Of a DNA stretch of 33,033 bases, positions 6,864-14,789 are shown piece after piece. Within the stretch, counting starts at the first letter, position 1. Each line of letters begins with the position of its first letter. The DNA lies in the NCBI GenBank assembly GCA_028047635.1, contig JAOFXR010000032.1, forward strand, positions 1-33,033, read 5' to 3'. The notes beneath the pieces were generated by a model, which ran no database searches, had not been told where the DNA came from, and saw nothing but the letters and a program-made list of their open reading frames with translations. The position numbers and the translations under genes were made by a program. The DNA is from Verrucomicrobiales bacterium. GTDB taxonomy: Bacteria > Verrucomicrobiota > Verrucomicrobiia > Verrucomicrobiales > DEV007.

Positions 6864-9800
6864 TTACTTCTTTTTCTCCTTCTTAGCGGGAGGTTCGACA
6901 GATCCGTCGCTGAAGAGGAACTTGAGATCATCCATCTCCAGATTTCTGGTGAAGCCTTCCTCGCCAAGGACACTGGTCATCATCTCGTTTTTCTGCTGCT
7001 GCAGAATCCGGATTTTTTCCTCAACACTGTCTCGCACGAGCAAGCGGTAGGCGTTCACCTTGCTTTCCTGACCAATACGGTGACAACGGTCAATTGCCTG
7101 GTTCTCAACGGCAGGGTTCCACCATGGATCGTAGAGGACCACGTAGCTTGCCGAGGTGAGGTTTAAACCACTACCACCGGCTTTCAGTGAAAGCAAGAAG
7201 ACCTTGGATTCTTCTGTTTCCTGGAAATCACTGATCACCTCGTGTCGGTTTTTCGTCTGACCGGTGAGGTAACTATAAGGGCGGTTACGCTCCTCTAACT
7301 CATCTTTAATGATGTCGAGCATGGAAACAAACTGGCTGAAGACGAGCACTTTGTGGCCTTCTTCATGCAGCTGGTCGAGTAAGTAAAACAGAGCGTTCAG
7401 CTTGGAGCTGGGTTCGTTGCGATGCTCGGATTTGAGCAAACCCGGGTGACAGCAGATCTGTCTCAGTCTCATCAAGCCCTGAAGAATTACGAAGCTGTTC
7501 TTTCGTAGGCTGTCGTCGTTTTCGACGCCTAGAAGCACTTTCTGAATCCGCTCAAGTTCCTCCTGATACATTTCCTTCTGAATGTCCTCCATGTCGCTGA
7601 AGACGTCCTCTTCGATTTTAGGAGGAAGGTCGAGGGCTACTTCGCCCTTGGTTCGGCGGAGAAGGAAGGGGCGAAGTCGCGCGGTGAGGCGATTCTTCGA
7701 TTGAAGGTCTTTGCGACGATCAAAGTTTTCACGGAAATACTTTCTGTCACCGAGGATACCGGGCATCGCGAAGGACATCAGGCTCCATACGTCGAGAAGG
7801 CGGTTTTCGATCGGTGTTCCGGTAAGGACGAGGCGGTTCTGTGCTTGCAGTGATCGTGCAGACTTGGCTGCTTTCGAATCAGGGTTCTTAATCTGTTGGC
7901 CCTCATCAAGAATGATACCTAGCCATTTGATTGAGGTGAGCTCTTCGGCGCAGGTGCGAAGCTGGCTGTAGTTAACGACGAGTAGATCGATGTCTTTACC
8001 CAGCTTGTCGACGTCGAGTTCGATCTTGTTTCTCAAGACTTGAACCCGGATCGAAGGGGCTGCCTTAATGACCTCAGCTCCCCATACATCGAGAACGGAT
8101 TTCGGGCAGACAACGAGACTTGGTGGAGCGTCGTCACCGGCTGTTTCTCTGAGCCACAGGAGCCAAGTAAGAGACTGAATCGTTTTACCTAGACCCATGT
8201 CATCGGCGAGAATTCCGCCGAATTGATTGGTCGCGAGATAGGAGAGAAAGTGGAATCCTTCGATCTGGTAGGGGCGAAGATTGACGTTCAGGCCCGGTGG
8301 GATTTCAGGTCTCACCTGAAGCTGAAGATTCTTCGCACGATCAGTGATTTTCTCCCATGCCTTGGCATCAAAGACTTCTTTCGCGGCCGGTTCTGCGAGC
8401 TGAAGGGCATGAAGGCGGTGGGTCTCACCGGTGAGATCAAACGGATCCAGTCCGATTCGGGATACGGCTTCCTGCTGTTCCTCGCTGAGGTTCATCTTGA
8501 GGCGAAGCCACCCACCACGATCCATTCTTACAAATTCGCCCCGTGCTTGAACGAGGGCACGAATTTCTTCTTGAGAGAGATCCATTCCCTCCACTTTGAC
8601 GACGACTTTGAGGTCAAACCAATCAATTTCTTCGTCAACGACCTCAAATGAAACCTGCGCTTCCACGGGCTCCGCCTCAAGGGTGGCAAGGTCATCATCG
8701 GCTTCGATGACAATCTCTTCGGGGAGTGATTCAATCCACTCGGCGTACTTCTCAGGGAAGTTTTTGGTAACCCGCGCGCGGTAGCATCCGAGGTTCCCAT
8801 CGAAAGTGGGCTGCATCGGAGCGATGAGTCGTCCCGACCGGCGTTGCAAATTTCTGTCGTAGCGATAGAGAAAATCAGAGGACTCTTTTGGCTGCTTGAC
8901 GACTTCCCAGCCTTCGCGGCGGAGTTGTTCTTCGCGCGTTTCTGAACTGTTCCGTGCAAGGATGTTCATGAGCATGTGCTCACTGCTCGCGCCCGTTGCC
9001 CTGGAGGAGATGCTGAGATTGAAGATAATCGTGAGCGCTTCTTCTTTGACCTGACGCTCCAACTGCTCTGGGAGTTTGGCTCCGAGACGGTAGAGGAAAG
9101 CAATTCCGTTTTCAGTTTCGATGACTTGAACCGGAATTTCGATTCGAGGGTCGATCAATGTTTCATCGCGAACCCAGTGTTCCGGTCCATGGAAAACCCA
9201 CTCGTCTGAGACATAAAGGTTTTCATCACCTGGGAGCAGCCGCACGGTATGAGATACTTCGTGACCGTCTGCCGTGAAAAGTTGAATTTCATAGTCATCC
9301 GTTCCCATGGTGTCCTTCTGACAGACCCAATGCAGTGGTGCATCGCTGATCCGAAAAGGCTGTTCATCGAGATTGACGATGCGGCCATTCAATTCGGATT
9401 GATGAAAAAGACGATTTAGAAAGCGGCAGTTTTCGATGCGATCAAGCAGGAGGACACCAGTACTCGATTCCTCCTTATCGGCGGCGTTGAGGAATTTGCT
9501 CCAGAGAATTTCTGAGGGCCCGTCCATTCGGAGACCTCCGTTTTTGTAGCGTTCAAGGAGACGCTCAAATTCTTCTTCTGATTCCACTCTGAGAAACTTC
9601 TCCTTGTCCCCTACGTTGGTGAGGAGACGAGCCTCTCTGGTGCTGATTTGAAGGCGAAATTCGACCTCTTCGACAGGGTCCTCAGCGGGGCGTTTTTCAA
9701 AGGTTTCAACACGGTAGCGCCACTCGCTTTCTTCGCGGCGGCGTTCCCATTCGGCGATTCTCTCTTCAGTCCACTCGCGATCGGTGATCGATTCGAGGAA

Positions 9801-10370
9801 TTCAGGGAAATCGAAATTATTTTTCTCGAACGCATGCGACACATAGTTCCAGAACTCCACAATGTTGTCGGGAGGCGTTGGCCAAAGGATCAGTGGCTCA
9901 AAGCTTTCGACCGGCCAACGTGGGTTCAATCGGACGAGATCGGAATCGAAGATTTCTCTTTCGAGCTCGAAGCGGCGGAAACGGCGTTCGATCTTGCTCA
10001 GATACTCATCTTCCTCCCCGGTGAGTGAGCGACTGAGCTTTTCTTCGATGACTTCAGTGAGCGTTTGTTCACCGACTTCATTAGGAGCTTCGGGAAGGTC
10101 GCCTTTACGAGCGACTTTCTCGAGCATGGTTGCGTAGAGTGCGGCGCGTCCGGATTCTGTTTTCTCGTCTGCTTCGCCCTTCCAGTCATTACCTTGAAGC
10201 TGGATCTTGGTGCGACATGACCAGTCCCGGTCTTCCACTTTCCCTTGAATGAGAAGGTGATTTCCGAAAATCTGGGTCACGCCTCCTTCGTCATGGATAC
10301 GTTGGCCTTCATTCTTTTCATCTTCGGAGAATGCATTCAGGAAGTCGAGAGTCGCACGGTCTACGTTCAT
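6864..10370 (-). CDS. SNF2/SWI2-family DNA helicase-like ATPase
   Basis: A 1168-residue superfamily 2 ATPase of the RapA/SNF2 type, expected to translocate on duplex DNA and remodel protein-DNA complexes. The catalytic core fills the C-terminal 470 residues: motif I DDMGLGKT (about 723-730), motif II as DEGQ (822-825), motif III LTGTPIEN (849-856), the helicase-C segment VFSQFVSMLDII (about 1010-1021), motif V around AGGSGLNL (1064-1071) and motif VI QAIDRCHRIGQ (1091-1101). The N-terminal 690 residues are acidic and poorly recognisable. A segment near residues 36-65 (GNHLLIQGKVEDRDWSC) looks like the start of a SWIM domain that has lost most of its zinc ligands. The lysine-rich C-terminus PAKKEKKK may touch nucleic acid. 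The gene is transcribed alone, between terminators at 6684 and 10551. Confidence 0.93.
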   Translation of the reverse strand: MNVDRATLDFLNAFSEDEKNEGQRIHDEGGVTQIFGNHLLIQGKVEDRDWSCRTKIQLQGNDWKGEADEKTESGRAALYATMLEKVARKGDLPEAPNEVGEQTLTEVIEEKLSRSLTGEEDEYLSKIERRFRRFELEREIFDSDLVRLNPRWPVESFEPLILWPTPPDNIVEFWNYVSHAFEKNNFDFPEFLESITDREWTEERIAEWERRREESEWRYRVETFEKRPAEDPVEEVEFRLQISTREARLLTNVGDKEKFLRVESEEEFERLLERYKNGGLRMDGPSEILWSKFLNAADKEESSTGVLLLDRIENCRFLNRLFHQSELNGRIVNLDEQPFRISDAPLHWVCQKDTMGTDDYEIQLFTADGHEVSHTVRLLPGDENLYVSDEWVFHGPEHWVRDETLIDPRIEIPVQVIETENGIAFLYRLGAKLPEQLERQVKEEALTIIFNLSISSRATGASSEHMLMNILARNSSETREEQLRREGWEVVKQPKESSDFLYRYDRNLQRRSGRLIAPMQPTFDGNLGCYRARVTKNFPEKYAEWIESLPEEIVIEADDDLATLEAEPVEAQVSFEVVDEEIDWFDLKVVVKVEGMDLSQEEIRALVQARGEFVRMDRGGWLRLKMNLSEEQQEAVSRIGLDPFDLTGETHRLHALQLAEPAAKEVFDAKAWEKITDRAKNLQLQVRPEIPPGLNVNLRPYQIEGFHFLSYLATNQFGGILADDMGLGKTIQSLTWLLWLRETAGDDAPPSLVVCPKSVLDVWGAEVIKAAPSIRVQVLRNKIELDVDKLGKDIDLLVVNYSQLRTCAEELTSIKWLGIILDEGQQIKNPDSKAAKSARSLQAQNRLVLTGTPIENRLLDVWSLMSFAMPGILGDRKYFRENFDRRKDLQSKNRLTARLRPFLLRRTKGEVALDLPPKIEEDVFSDMEDIQKEMYQEELERIQKVLLGVENDDSLRKNSFVILQGLMRLRQICCHPGLLKSEHRNEPSSKLNALFYLLDQLHEEGHKVLVFSQFVSMLDIIKDELEERNRPYSYLTGQTKNRHEVISDFQETEESKVFLLSLKAGGSGLNLTSASYVVLYDPWWNPAVENQAIDRCHRIGQESKVNAYRLLVRDSVEEKIRILQQQKNEMMTSVLGEEGFTRNLEMDDLKFLFSDGSVEPPAKKEKKK

Positions 10371-10511
10371 ATAAAAATAAAGAGGGATCGGGTAATGGCC
10401 TTCGGAAGCCGTTAAATTCGGTTACGTCTGATGGGAGGGGGAACATCCGGGTACTATCAGAAGAGTAACCGTTTGCGCTGCATCGGGGGGCGGGCAATTA
10501 AGCCCACGGCA

Positions 10512-10535
10512 GGCCCGGCGTCAACTAGTCGGGCC
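10512..10535. other. GC-rich dyad upstream of the SNF2 gene
   Basis: GGCCCG (10512-10517) and CGGGCC (10530-10535) form an exact 6-bp stem with a 12-base loop. Pairing may extend imperfectly outward (CACGGC / GCCGTCGTG). It lies 140 bases upstream of the SNF2 start and has no T-run on either strand, so it is not an intrinsic terminator; an operator or leader structure is possible. Confidence 0.3.
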
Positions 10536-10550
10536 GTCGTGTCAGGAAAT

Positions 10551-10590
10551 AAAAAAGCCTCCAGCACCATGAGATGGCGGGAGGCTTTTG
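10551..10590 (-). terminator. Intrinsic terminator after rpsF
   Basis: AAAAGCCTCC (10553-10562) and GGAGGCTTTT (10580-10589) form a 10-bp stem, with an inner CCAT/ATGG stem and a GAG loop at 10567-10577. On the minus strand the stem runs into TTTTTT (10556-10551). It ends the pilin-VWA-pth-rpsF direction of transcription. Confidence 0.9.
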
Positions 10591-10658
10591 TTGCTTAGTC
10601 GGAATCGCACAGGAACAACAGTCTAAGCAATGGGTTTTTCAATTTGAAAGATGATTGC

Positions 10659-10946
10659 TTAGCGACGGCGGTAATACTGAAGCATGATTTGGTCGTTCAT
10701 TTTGAACTGTGCCTCAACTTCTGCCACTGCTTTGGCTTCTGCTTCGAAGTAGAACTGCACGTAGTAGCCATGCTTTTGCTTAATATTGTTTTCGTGAGCA
10801 AACTCTCTGCGACCGAGGCGGTCGATCTGCTCGAGTGATGCACCACCGGCCTCAAGCTCTTTCGTGATGCCTGACACCATTTCTTCGATGCCTTCGTCCT
10901 GGCCCTGTAGTTTGAGGATGTAAACTCCTTCGTATTTGCGCTTCAT
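10659..10946 (-). CDS. rpsF: Small ribosomal subunit protein bS6
   Basis: A 95-residue ribosomal protein S6 of the 30S platform, which pairs with bS18. The family pattern is clear: 'Y-E-G-V-Y-I-L' in strand 1, the helix EEMVSGITKELEAGG, 'R-L-G-R-R-E-F-A' leading into strand 2 (canonical 'G.r.layp'), and HGYYVQFYFEA in strand 3. The protein ends in YYRRR without the glutamate-rich tail found in enterobacteria. It follows pth by 39 bases, a common bacterial arrangement. The usual downstream partners ssb, rpsR and rplI are absent; a strong terminator and the SNF2 gene follow instead. Confidence 0.95.
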   Translation of the reverse strand: MKRKYEGVYILKLQGQDEGIEEMVSGITKELEAGGASLEQIDRLGRREFAHENNIKQKHGYYVQFYFEAEAKAVAEVEAQFKMNDQIMLQYYRRR

Positions 10947-10985
10947 AAATAAATTACGTTTTAGATTCTCCGATCACGCTCAAAA

Positions 10986-11612
10986 TTAGGCGCGCCTGTT
11001 GAATTGGTTCATTGCCTGATCCATTCCTTCGGAGAGCGCGCAATTTACTCCATCTACGGCAATCGCGAGCACTTTTTCGAGTTCTTCGGCCTCATTCGGC
11101 GAGAATTTCCCCAGAACGTGGCCAATTACGGTCGCATTTTGGTCAGCGGCTCCAATTCCGAGCTTCAATCGGGGGAAATCTTTGGTGCTGAGAAACTCGA
11201 TAATGGATTTGATTCCATTGTGCCCTCCTGATGAGCCTTCCTTCCGAAAACGAATTTTCCCTATCGGCAGATCGAGGTCATCGTAGACAACGAGAATCTG
11301 GTGGGGGTGGAGTTTGTAGAAGCGTCCAAGACGCGCAACCGCATTGCCACTGAGATTCATATAAGTGAGCGGCTTTGCAAGAAAGGTGCCGTTTTCGGTT
11401 TTGGCGACTTTGGCGCGGAATTTTCGCTCTCGAGACCATTTTGAATCGTTTTCGGCGGCAAGGCGATCTACCAATTCAAATCCGATATTGTGGCGCGTGC
11501 CGTCGTATTCGGTCCCGGGATTTCCGAGGCCGACGATGAGCTTAATCTTATCTGATGAGGCAGCGGGGGGGGCTTCGGCTCCGCCGCTCCGAAGTTTTTC
11601 AAGTAGAGACAC
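10986..11612 (-). CDS. pth: Peptidyl-tRNA hydrolase
   Basis: A 208-residue Pth1-family esterase that frees tRNA from stalled peptidyl-tRNA. All catalytic and binding motifs are present: KLIVGLGNPGTEYDGTRHNIG with catalytic His41 (E. coli His20), KPLTYMNLSG with N86, the acidic YDDLDLP (about 110-116, containing the E. coli Asp93 equivalent), and GSSGGHNGIKSI with H131/N132. The start is GTG at 11612, giving about 20 extra N-terminal residues rich in Ala, Pro and Ser compared with E. coli. A later start is possible, but no ATG lies before the core. It is linked to rpsF (39-base gap) and lies 59 bases after the VWA gene. Confidence 0.95.
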   Translation of the reverse strand: MSLLEKLRSGGAEAPPAASSDKIKLIVGLGNPGTEYDGTRHNIGFELVDRLAAENDSKWSRERKFRAKVAKTENGTFLAKPLTYMNLSGNAVARLGRFYKLHPHQILVVYDDLDLPIGKIRFRKEGSSGGHNGIKSIIEFLSTKDFPRLKLGIGAADQNATVIGHVLGKFSPNEAEELEKVLAIAVDGVNCALSEGMDQAMNQFNRRA

Positions 11613-11671
11613 AGTAGTCAGTAAAAGCGGAACTTTGGATTCTGCAAGTGTCCTCCTGTGTTCGAGACGCT

Positions 11672-12418
11672 TTATTCGGTGATGTCAACGTATTCACCGC
11701 CCATTAGGTTGGCGATAGAAGAGAGAATCGAAGAGGCTGTGCTATCTGCATCGAAAGCAACCGTATTCACGGTGATCCCTGCTGACTGAAGTTGGGTCAA
11801 GGTGCCCGAGTAATTTTGAGAGTTTGGCCTTCCATCACTGAGCATAACGACCTGGACTGGCTGGGGATTGAAACTCAGAGCAGCTGACAAGGCTACCTGA
11901 TAGTTAGTTCCGTCGCCGGCAGAGAGTCCCTGAAGCGCTGCAATCACGGTGTCCTTGTTTTCCTGGGTCGCGGGTTCGAGAATGTTGCTGCTATTGTATT
12001 TTAGACTACTCGAGAAAACAACGACTCCGAACCGGTCGGCCGAACTGAGTGCGATTAGAGGAGGCGCTAGTTCTGTAGGGGGAGCGGCTGCGATAAATGT
12101 CCACGAGTTGGAGGTCTGGACGCTGCTGGTCCAGTTGCTTGGATTTCCCTCGGCGAAAGCCAGAACAGTCGAGTTTTCTGTGACCTGAAATGGTCCACTG
12201 TAAGTCTCAAAAGGCTCACTGTTGATCGAGTAGAGCATCCAGGTGCCTCCCGGGTTGGGGTTGTAGAGAGAGACGGTGAGGGGGCTGGCGCTTTCGGGAT
12301 AGTCGCCGCTGGCCGGATAGATCTGCGGCGGGCTCAGTGATTGAACAATCTCGGGAGGCTCCGTGGAGGTTGGGTTTCCGGTTCCAATCGCCGTGATGTT
12401 GGCGCGTCTCTCAGGCAT
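11672..12418 (-). CDS. VWA-like protein lacking the first MIDAS strand, coupled to a prepilin
   Basis: An approximately 248-residue protein from the ATG at 12418, which overlaps the end of the prepilin gene by 8 bases. Residues about 30-105 (YPASGDYPESASPLTVSLYN, then 'T-W-M-L-Y-S-I-N-S-E-P', 'T-E-N-S-T-V-L-A-F-A-E-G-N') look like a chitobiase C-terminal-type beta-sandwich. Residues about 120-248 look like a von Willebrand A domain from its second strand onward: ADRFGVVVFSSS, DGTNYQVAL (MIDAS Thr), VQVVMLSDGRPN (MIDAS Asp), GITVNTVAFD, and a GGEYVDI end. The first strand with DxSxS is missing. There is no signal peptide. It may be decayed, or may be the frame-shifted continuation of the prepilin. 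The frame is open upstream to 12529, but that overlaps the prepilin. Confidence 0.6.
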   Translation of the reverse strand: MPERRANITAIGTGNPTSTEPPEIVQSLSPPQIYPASGDYPESASPLTVSLYNPNPGGTWMLYSINSEPFETYSGPFQVTENSTVLAFAEGNPSNWTSSVQTSNSWTFIAAAPPTELAPPLIALSSADRFGVVVFSSSLKYNSSNILEPATQENKDTVIAALQGLSAGDGTNYQVALSAALSFNPQPVQVVMLSDGRPNSQNYSGTLTQLQSAGITVNTVAFDADSTASSILSSIANLMGGEYVDITE

Positions 12419-12953
12419 CTTTCGACACCATCCCATACCCATCCGGCACCTTTGTTGTAGTTGAACGTTCCCGGGTCTCGGTGCCGTAGTCGATCTCTGC
12501 GAGTGAGTCATCGAGAATAAACTGAGCAATACCCTTACCGGATCTGAGAGTCTTGATTTTAAACAGCATCTCGTTCTTATCCCAAACCGCGCGGGGGACG
12601 TTAGAATCCCTCTTTTCCTCTTGTGTCAGGTAGGAAACTGCGAGCCGCTTGTCGATCATGCTGCCGCTGAAAGTGGTCGAGATTTTAGCGGCGTCTATAT
12701 CGTTGCGCGATTTCAGCTTATTCAGGACGACTTGAGGATCATTAATATTTTTTAGATCTCCGCCGGTGGCCTGATAGGCTTGAATCGATCGATTGATCGT
12801 AGCTACGTCGGAAACAAGAGAGGTTTCTTTCACTCCATTCGAAAGATTCCCCATAGAAGGCATCGCGATCGCCGCGATGATTCCGATCACAGCAACAACT
12901 ATCATGACTTCCAGCATTGAGAAGGCACGCTGAAATGAGGTTTGTGTTTTCAT
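12411..12953 (-). CDS. Type IV/type II prepilin-like protein
   Basis: A 180-residue prepilin. The N-terminus has the class III export signal: a short positive leader (MKTQTSFQRA), cleavage before F11, methylated-Phe context FSMLEV with Glu at +5 (E15), then a hydrophobic helix (MIVVAVIGIIAAIAMPSM). Position -1 is Ala rather than the usual Gly, which prepilin peptidases process less commonly. Residues 35-165 form a globular head with no family I can name. The stop overlaps the start of the VWA-like gene, suggesting translational coupling or a former single reading frame. It diverges from metX across 232 bases. No pilus assembly genes are nearby, so it may be a pseudopilin-type surface protein, a group that is abundant in Verrucomicrobia. 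Confidence 0.85.
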   Translation of the reverse strand: MKTQTSFQRAFSMLEVMIVVAVIGIIAAIAMPSMGNLSNGVKETSLVSDVATINRSIQAYQATGGDLKNINDPQVVLNKLKSRNDIDAAKISTTFSGSMIDKRLAVSYLTQEEKRDSNVPRAVWDKNEMLFKIKTLRSGKGIAQFILDDSLAEIDYGTETRERSTTTKVPDGYGMVSKDA

Positions 12954-13061
12954 ATTTGTTTACGATTCCGATCCTTAAAAGAAAGTATCTACAATAAATA
13001 CAATAACTAAAACAAAATCAATACCGAAATTTCAAACAAGAAGTTAGAATCCCTTTACTAT

Positions 13062-13094
13062 CAGGGTCTGTGGCTCATACCAATGGATACCCTG
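13062..13094 (+). other. Hairpin in the metX/prepilin intergenic region
   Basis: CAGGGT (13062-13067) and ACCCTG (13089-13094) pair exactly, and inside them TGG (13071-13073) can pair with CCA (13080-13082). The structure lies about 90 bases upstream of the metX ATG. It could be a leader structure or an operator shared by the divergent genes. I cannot match it to a known S-adenosylmethionine riboswitch. Confidence 0.35.
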
Positions 13095-13185
13095 TCGCTT
13101 TTAGTTTTGCTGTGACGAGACATTGTTATGACACCTAAATCGGTGGCAATAAATTGGCAGGTGAGTTAGCCTACACTCCTTTTTT

Positions 13186-14349
13186 ATGAGCGATCCAGGT
13201 CAGGTAGAAACTCAATTTCAGACAATTGCGACGTCTGAACGTCCCTTTGCGTTCCGAAACGGCGACTCGTTAGATGATGTCGTAGTTGCCTATGAAACCT
13301 GGGGTACATTGAACGACGAATGCAGTAATGCGATCCTGCTGTTTCACGCTTTTTCCGGCAGTCAGCATGCCGCGGGATACAATCCTGAGGTCGAGGGGAA
13401 TGAATTTTGGACCAAAGAATGTGAGCAGGGATGGTGGAATTTGTTCATTGGGCCGGGCAAAGCTTTTGATACGGATAAGTATTTCATCATCTGCGCCAAC
13501 TACATCGGAGGTTGTTACGGGTCGACCGGACCGGCAAGTCGGGACCCTGCAACGGGGCTTCGCTACGGCAGCATTTTTCCCAATGTTACCGTGAATGACG
13601 TCGTGAGGAGTCAGGCGCTTCTTCTCGATGCGCTGGGAATTGAAAAGTTGTTGGCGGTGGTAGGGCCTTCTACTGGCGGTCTTGCCTGTGTCTGTTTTGC
13701 GACGCTATTCCCCGAGCGTGTCAGCCTTGTCATTCCGATCGCCACAGGAACGAAAACGACGGTTCTCACTAGAATCATTCTCCTCGAGCAGATTTTGGCA
13801 ATCGAGAACGATCCGAAATTCAAATCCGGCAAATACTATGATTCGGGCGTTCCCGAGACGGGACTGTCTCTCGCACGAATGATCAGCCACAAAACATTTG
13901 TGCATCTTAATGCAATTGAAAGGCGGGCCGGAAAAGATGTGGTACACCCGGAAGATCGTTTTTCCTGGTATAGGGCACACGACCATGTCGAGAGCTACAT
14001 GCTTCATCAGGGGAAGAAATTCACTGCTCGTTTCGATGCCAATACTTACCTTCGCATTTGCGAAATGTGGAGTCGTTACGACCCCGTTGTTGAGGGGGAT
14101 GCTGAGGACTCGATGAGTTTATTTAGTCGCTCCCGTGAGGCGGGGCATCAGTATCTCGTTTTTAGCATTGATGAGGATTACTGCTTCTATCCCGAGGAGC
14201 AGGCGGCTTTGGTAGAGCAGCTGAAAAGCGCAGAAGTGCCTCATATGTTTCTTACCGTGCATTCTGAGAAGGGGCACGATTCCTTCCTACTTGAGCCGGA
14301 ACTTTACACGCCTCATATTCAGGTGATGCTCCAAAACGCGGCAGGCTGA
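13186..14349 (+). CDS. metX: MetX-family homoserine O-acyltransferase-like protein
   Basis: A 387-residue alpha/beta-hydrolase-fold acyltransferase. The family normally acylates homoserine with acetyl- or succinyl-CoA in methionine synthesis. Visible landmarks are FHAFSGSQHAAG (canonical 'hALTGs.H'), FIICANYIGGCYGSTGPAS (canonical 'NvLGgckGsTGP.S'), the nucleophile Ser162 in VVGPSTGG, Asp331 in DEDYCFYPEEQ and His364 in SEKGHDSFLLE. The nucleophile elbow is unusual: MetX enzymes normally have GGSMGGMQ. It could therefore be a divergent branch with another acyl acceptor. Length is normal for the family. The start ATG follows a TTTTTT stretch with no clear ribosome-binding site. A Dabb gene follows on the same strand within 70 bases. 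Fold certain; the gene symbol reflects the family rather than proven substrate. Confidence 0.82.
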   Translation: MSDPGQVETQFQTIATSERPFAFRNGDSLDDVVVAYETWGTLNDECSNAILLFHAFSGSQHAAGYNPEVEGNEFWTKECEQGWWNLFIGPGKAFDTDKYFIICANYIGGCYGSTGPASRDPATGLRYGSIFPNVTVNDVVRSQALLLDALGIEKLLAVVGPSTGGLACVCFATLFPERVSLVIPIATGTKTTVLTRIILLEQILAIENDPKFKSGKYYDSGVPETGLSLARMISHKTFVHLNAIERRAGKDVVHPEDRFSWYRAHDHVESYMLHQGKKFTARFDANTYLRICEMWSRYDPVVEGDAEDSMSLFSRSREAGHQYLVFSIDEDYCFYPEEQAALVEQLKSAEVPHMFLTVHSEKGHDSFLLEPELYTPHIQVMLQNAAG

Positions 14350-14416
14350 GAAGAAAAAGCGAAAAGTGATCGAGTCGCCAGTTGATATTCCGCAAGCGGT
14401 GTCATACGATCCGAAT

Positions 14417-14719
14417 ATGGTTCGACACAACGTATACTTCTGGCTGAATGAGACCGTTTCCGACACTGAACGTTCTGCGTTTGAGGCGGGATTGAAGGCG
14501 CTTTTCAAGATCGATGTGGTTGCCCGCGGATCGTTCGGTGAGGCTGCCTGCACCCCGGAGCGCCCTGTTACTCAAAACTCTTTCGATTACGCCCTGGTGC
14601 TCGAATTTGACTCGGTAGAGCTTCACAACGCCTACCAGGTGCATGACGAGCACACTGTCTTCGTGGAATCTTTCGGCAGTTGGTTTAAGGAGGTTCGTGT
14701 GTTCGACACACAGTTCTAA
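14417..14719 (+). CDS. Dabb (stress-responsive A/B barrel) domain protein
   Basis: A 100-residue ferredoxin-like alpha/beta barrel protein. The N-terminus MVRHNVYFWLNE is the classic Dabb opening ('M.rHiVlfklk'), and the C-terminal half 'Y-A-L-V-L-E-F-D-S-V-E-L-H-N-A-Y' with HDEHTVFVE gives the second half of the fold (canonical 'Y.....H..fv'). A GTG at 14366 would add 17 residues, but the family length and opening favour the ATG at 14417. Members dimerise; some bind small hydrophobic ligands, but most have no known role. It lies 67 bases after metX, so co-transcription is likely. Confidence 0.82.
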   Translation: MVRHNVYFWLNETVSDTERSAFEAGLKALFKIDVVARGSFGEAACTPERPVTQNSFDYALVLEFDSVELHNAYQVHDEHTVFVESFGSWFKEVRVFDTQF

Positions 14720-14789
14720 TCTGCCCTTTTGTTTTTAAACACTTTGGCTGGACAATCTCCGGCACGCCCGCAAATTAATCTCACTAACG

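Noticed and set aside
10512-10535. Terminator upstream of SNF2
   Set aside because: The stem is good but there is no T-run on either strand.
12954-13185. S-adenosylmethionine riboswitch before metX
   Set aside because: A hairpin is present but I could not identify the conserved core of any known class.
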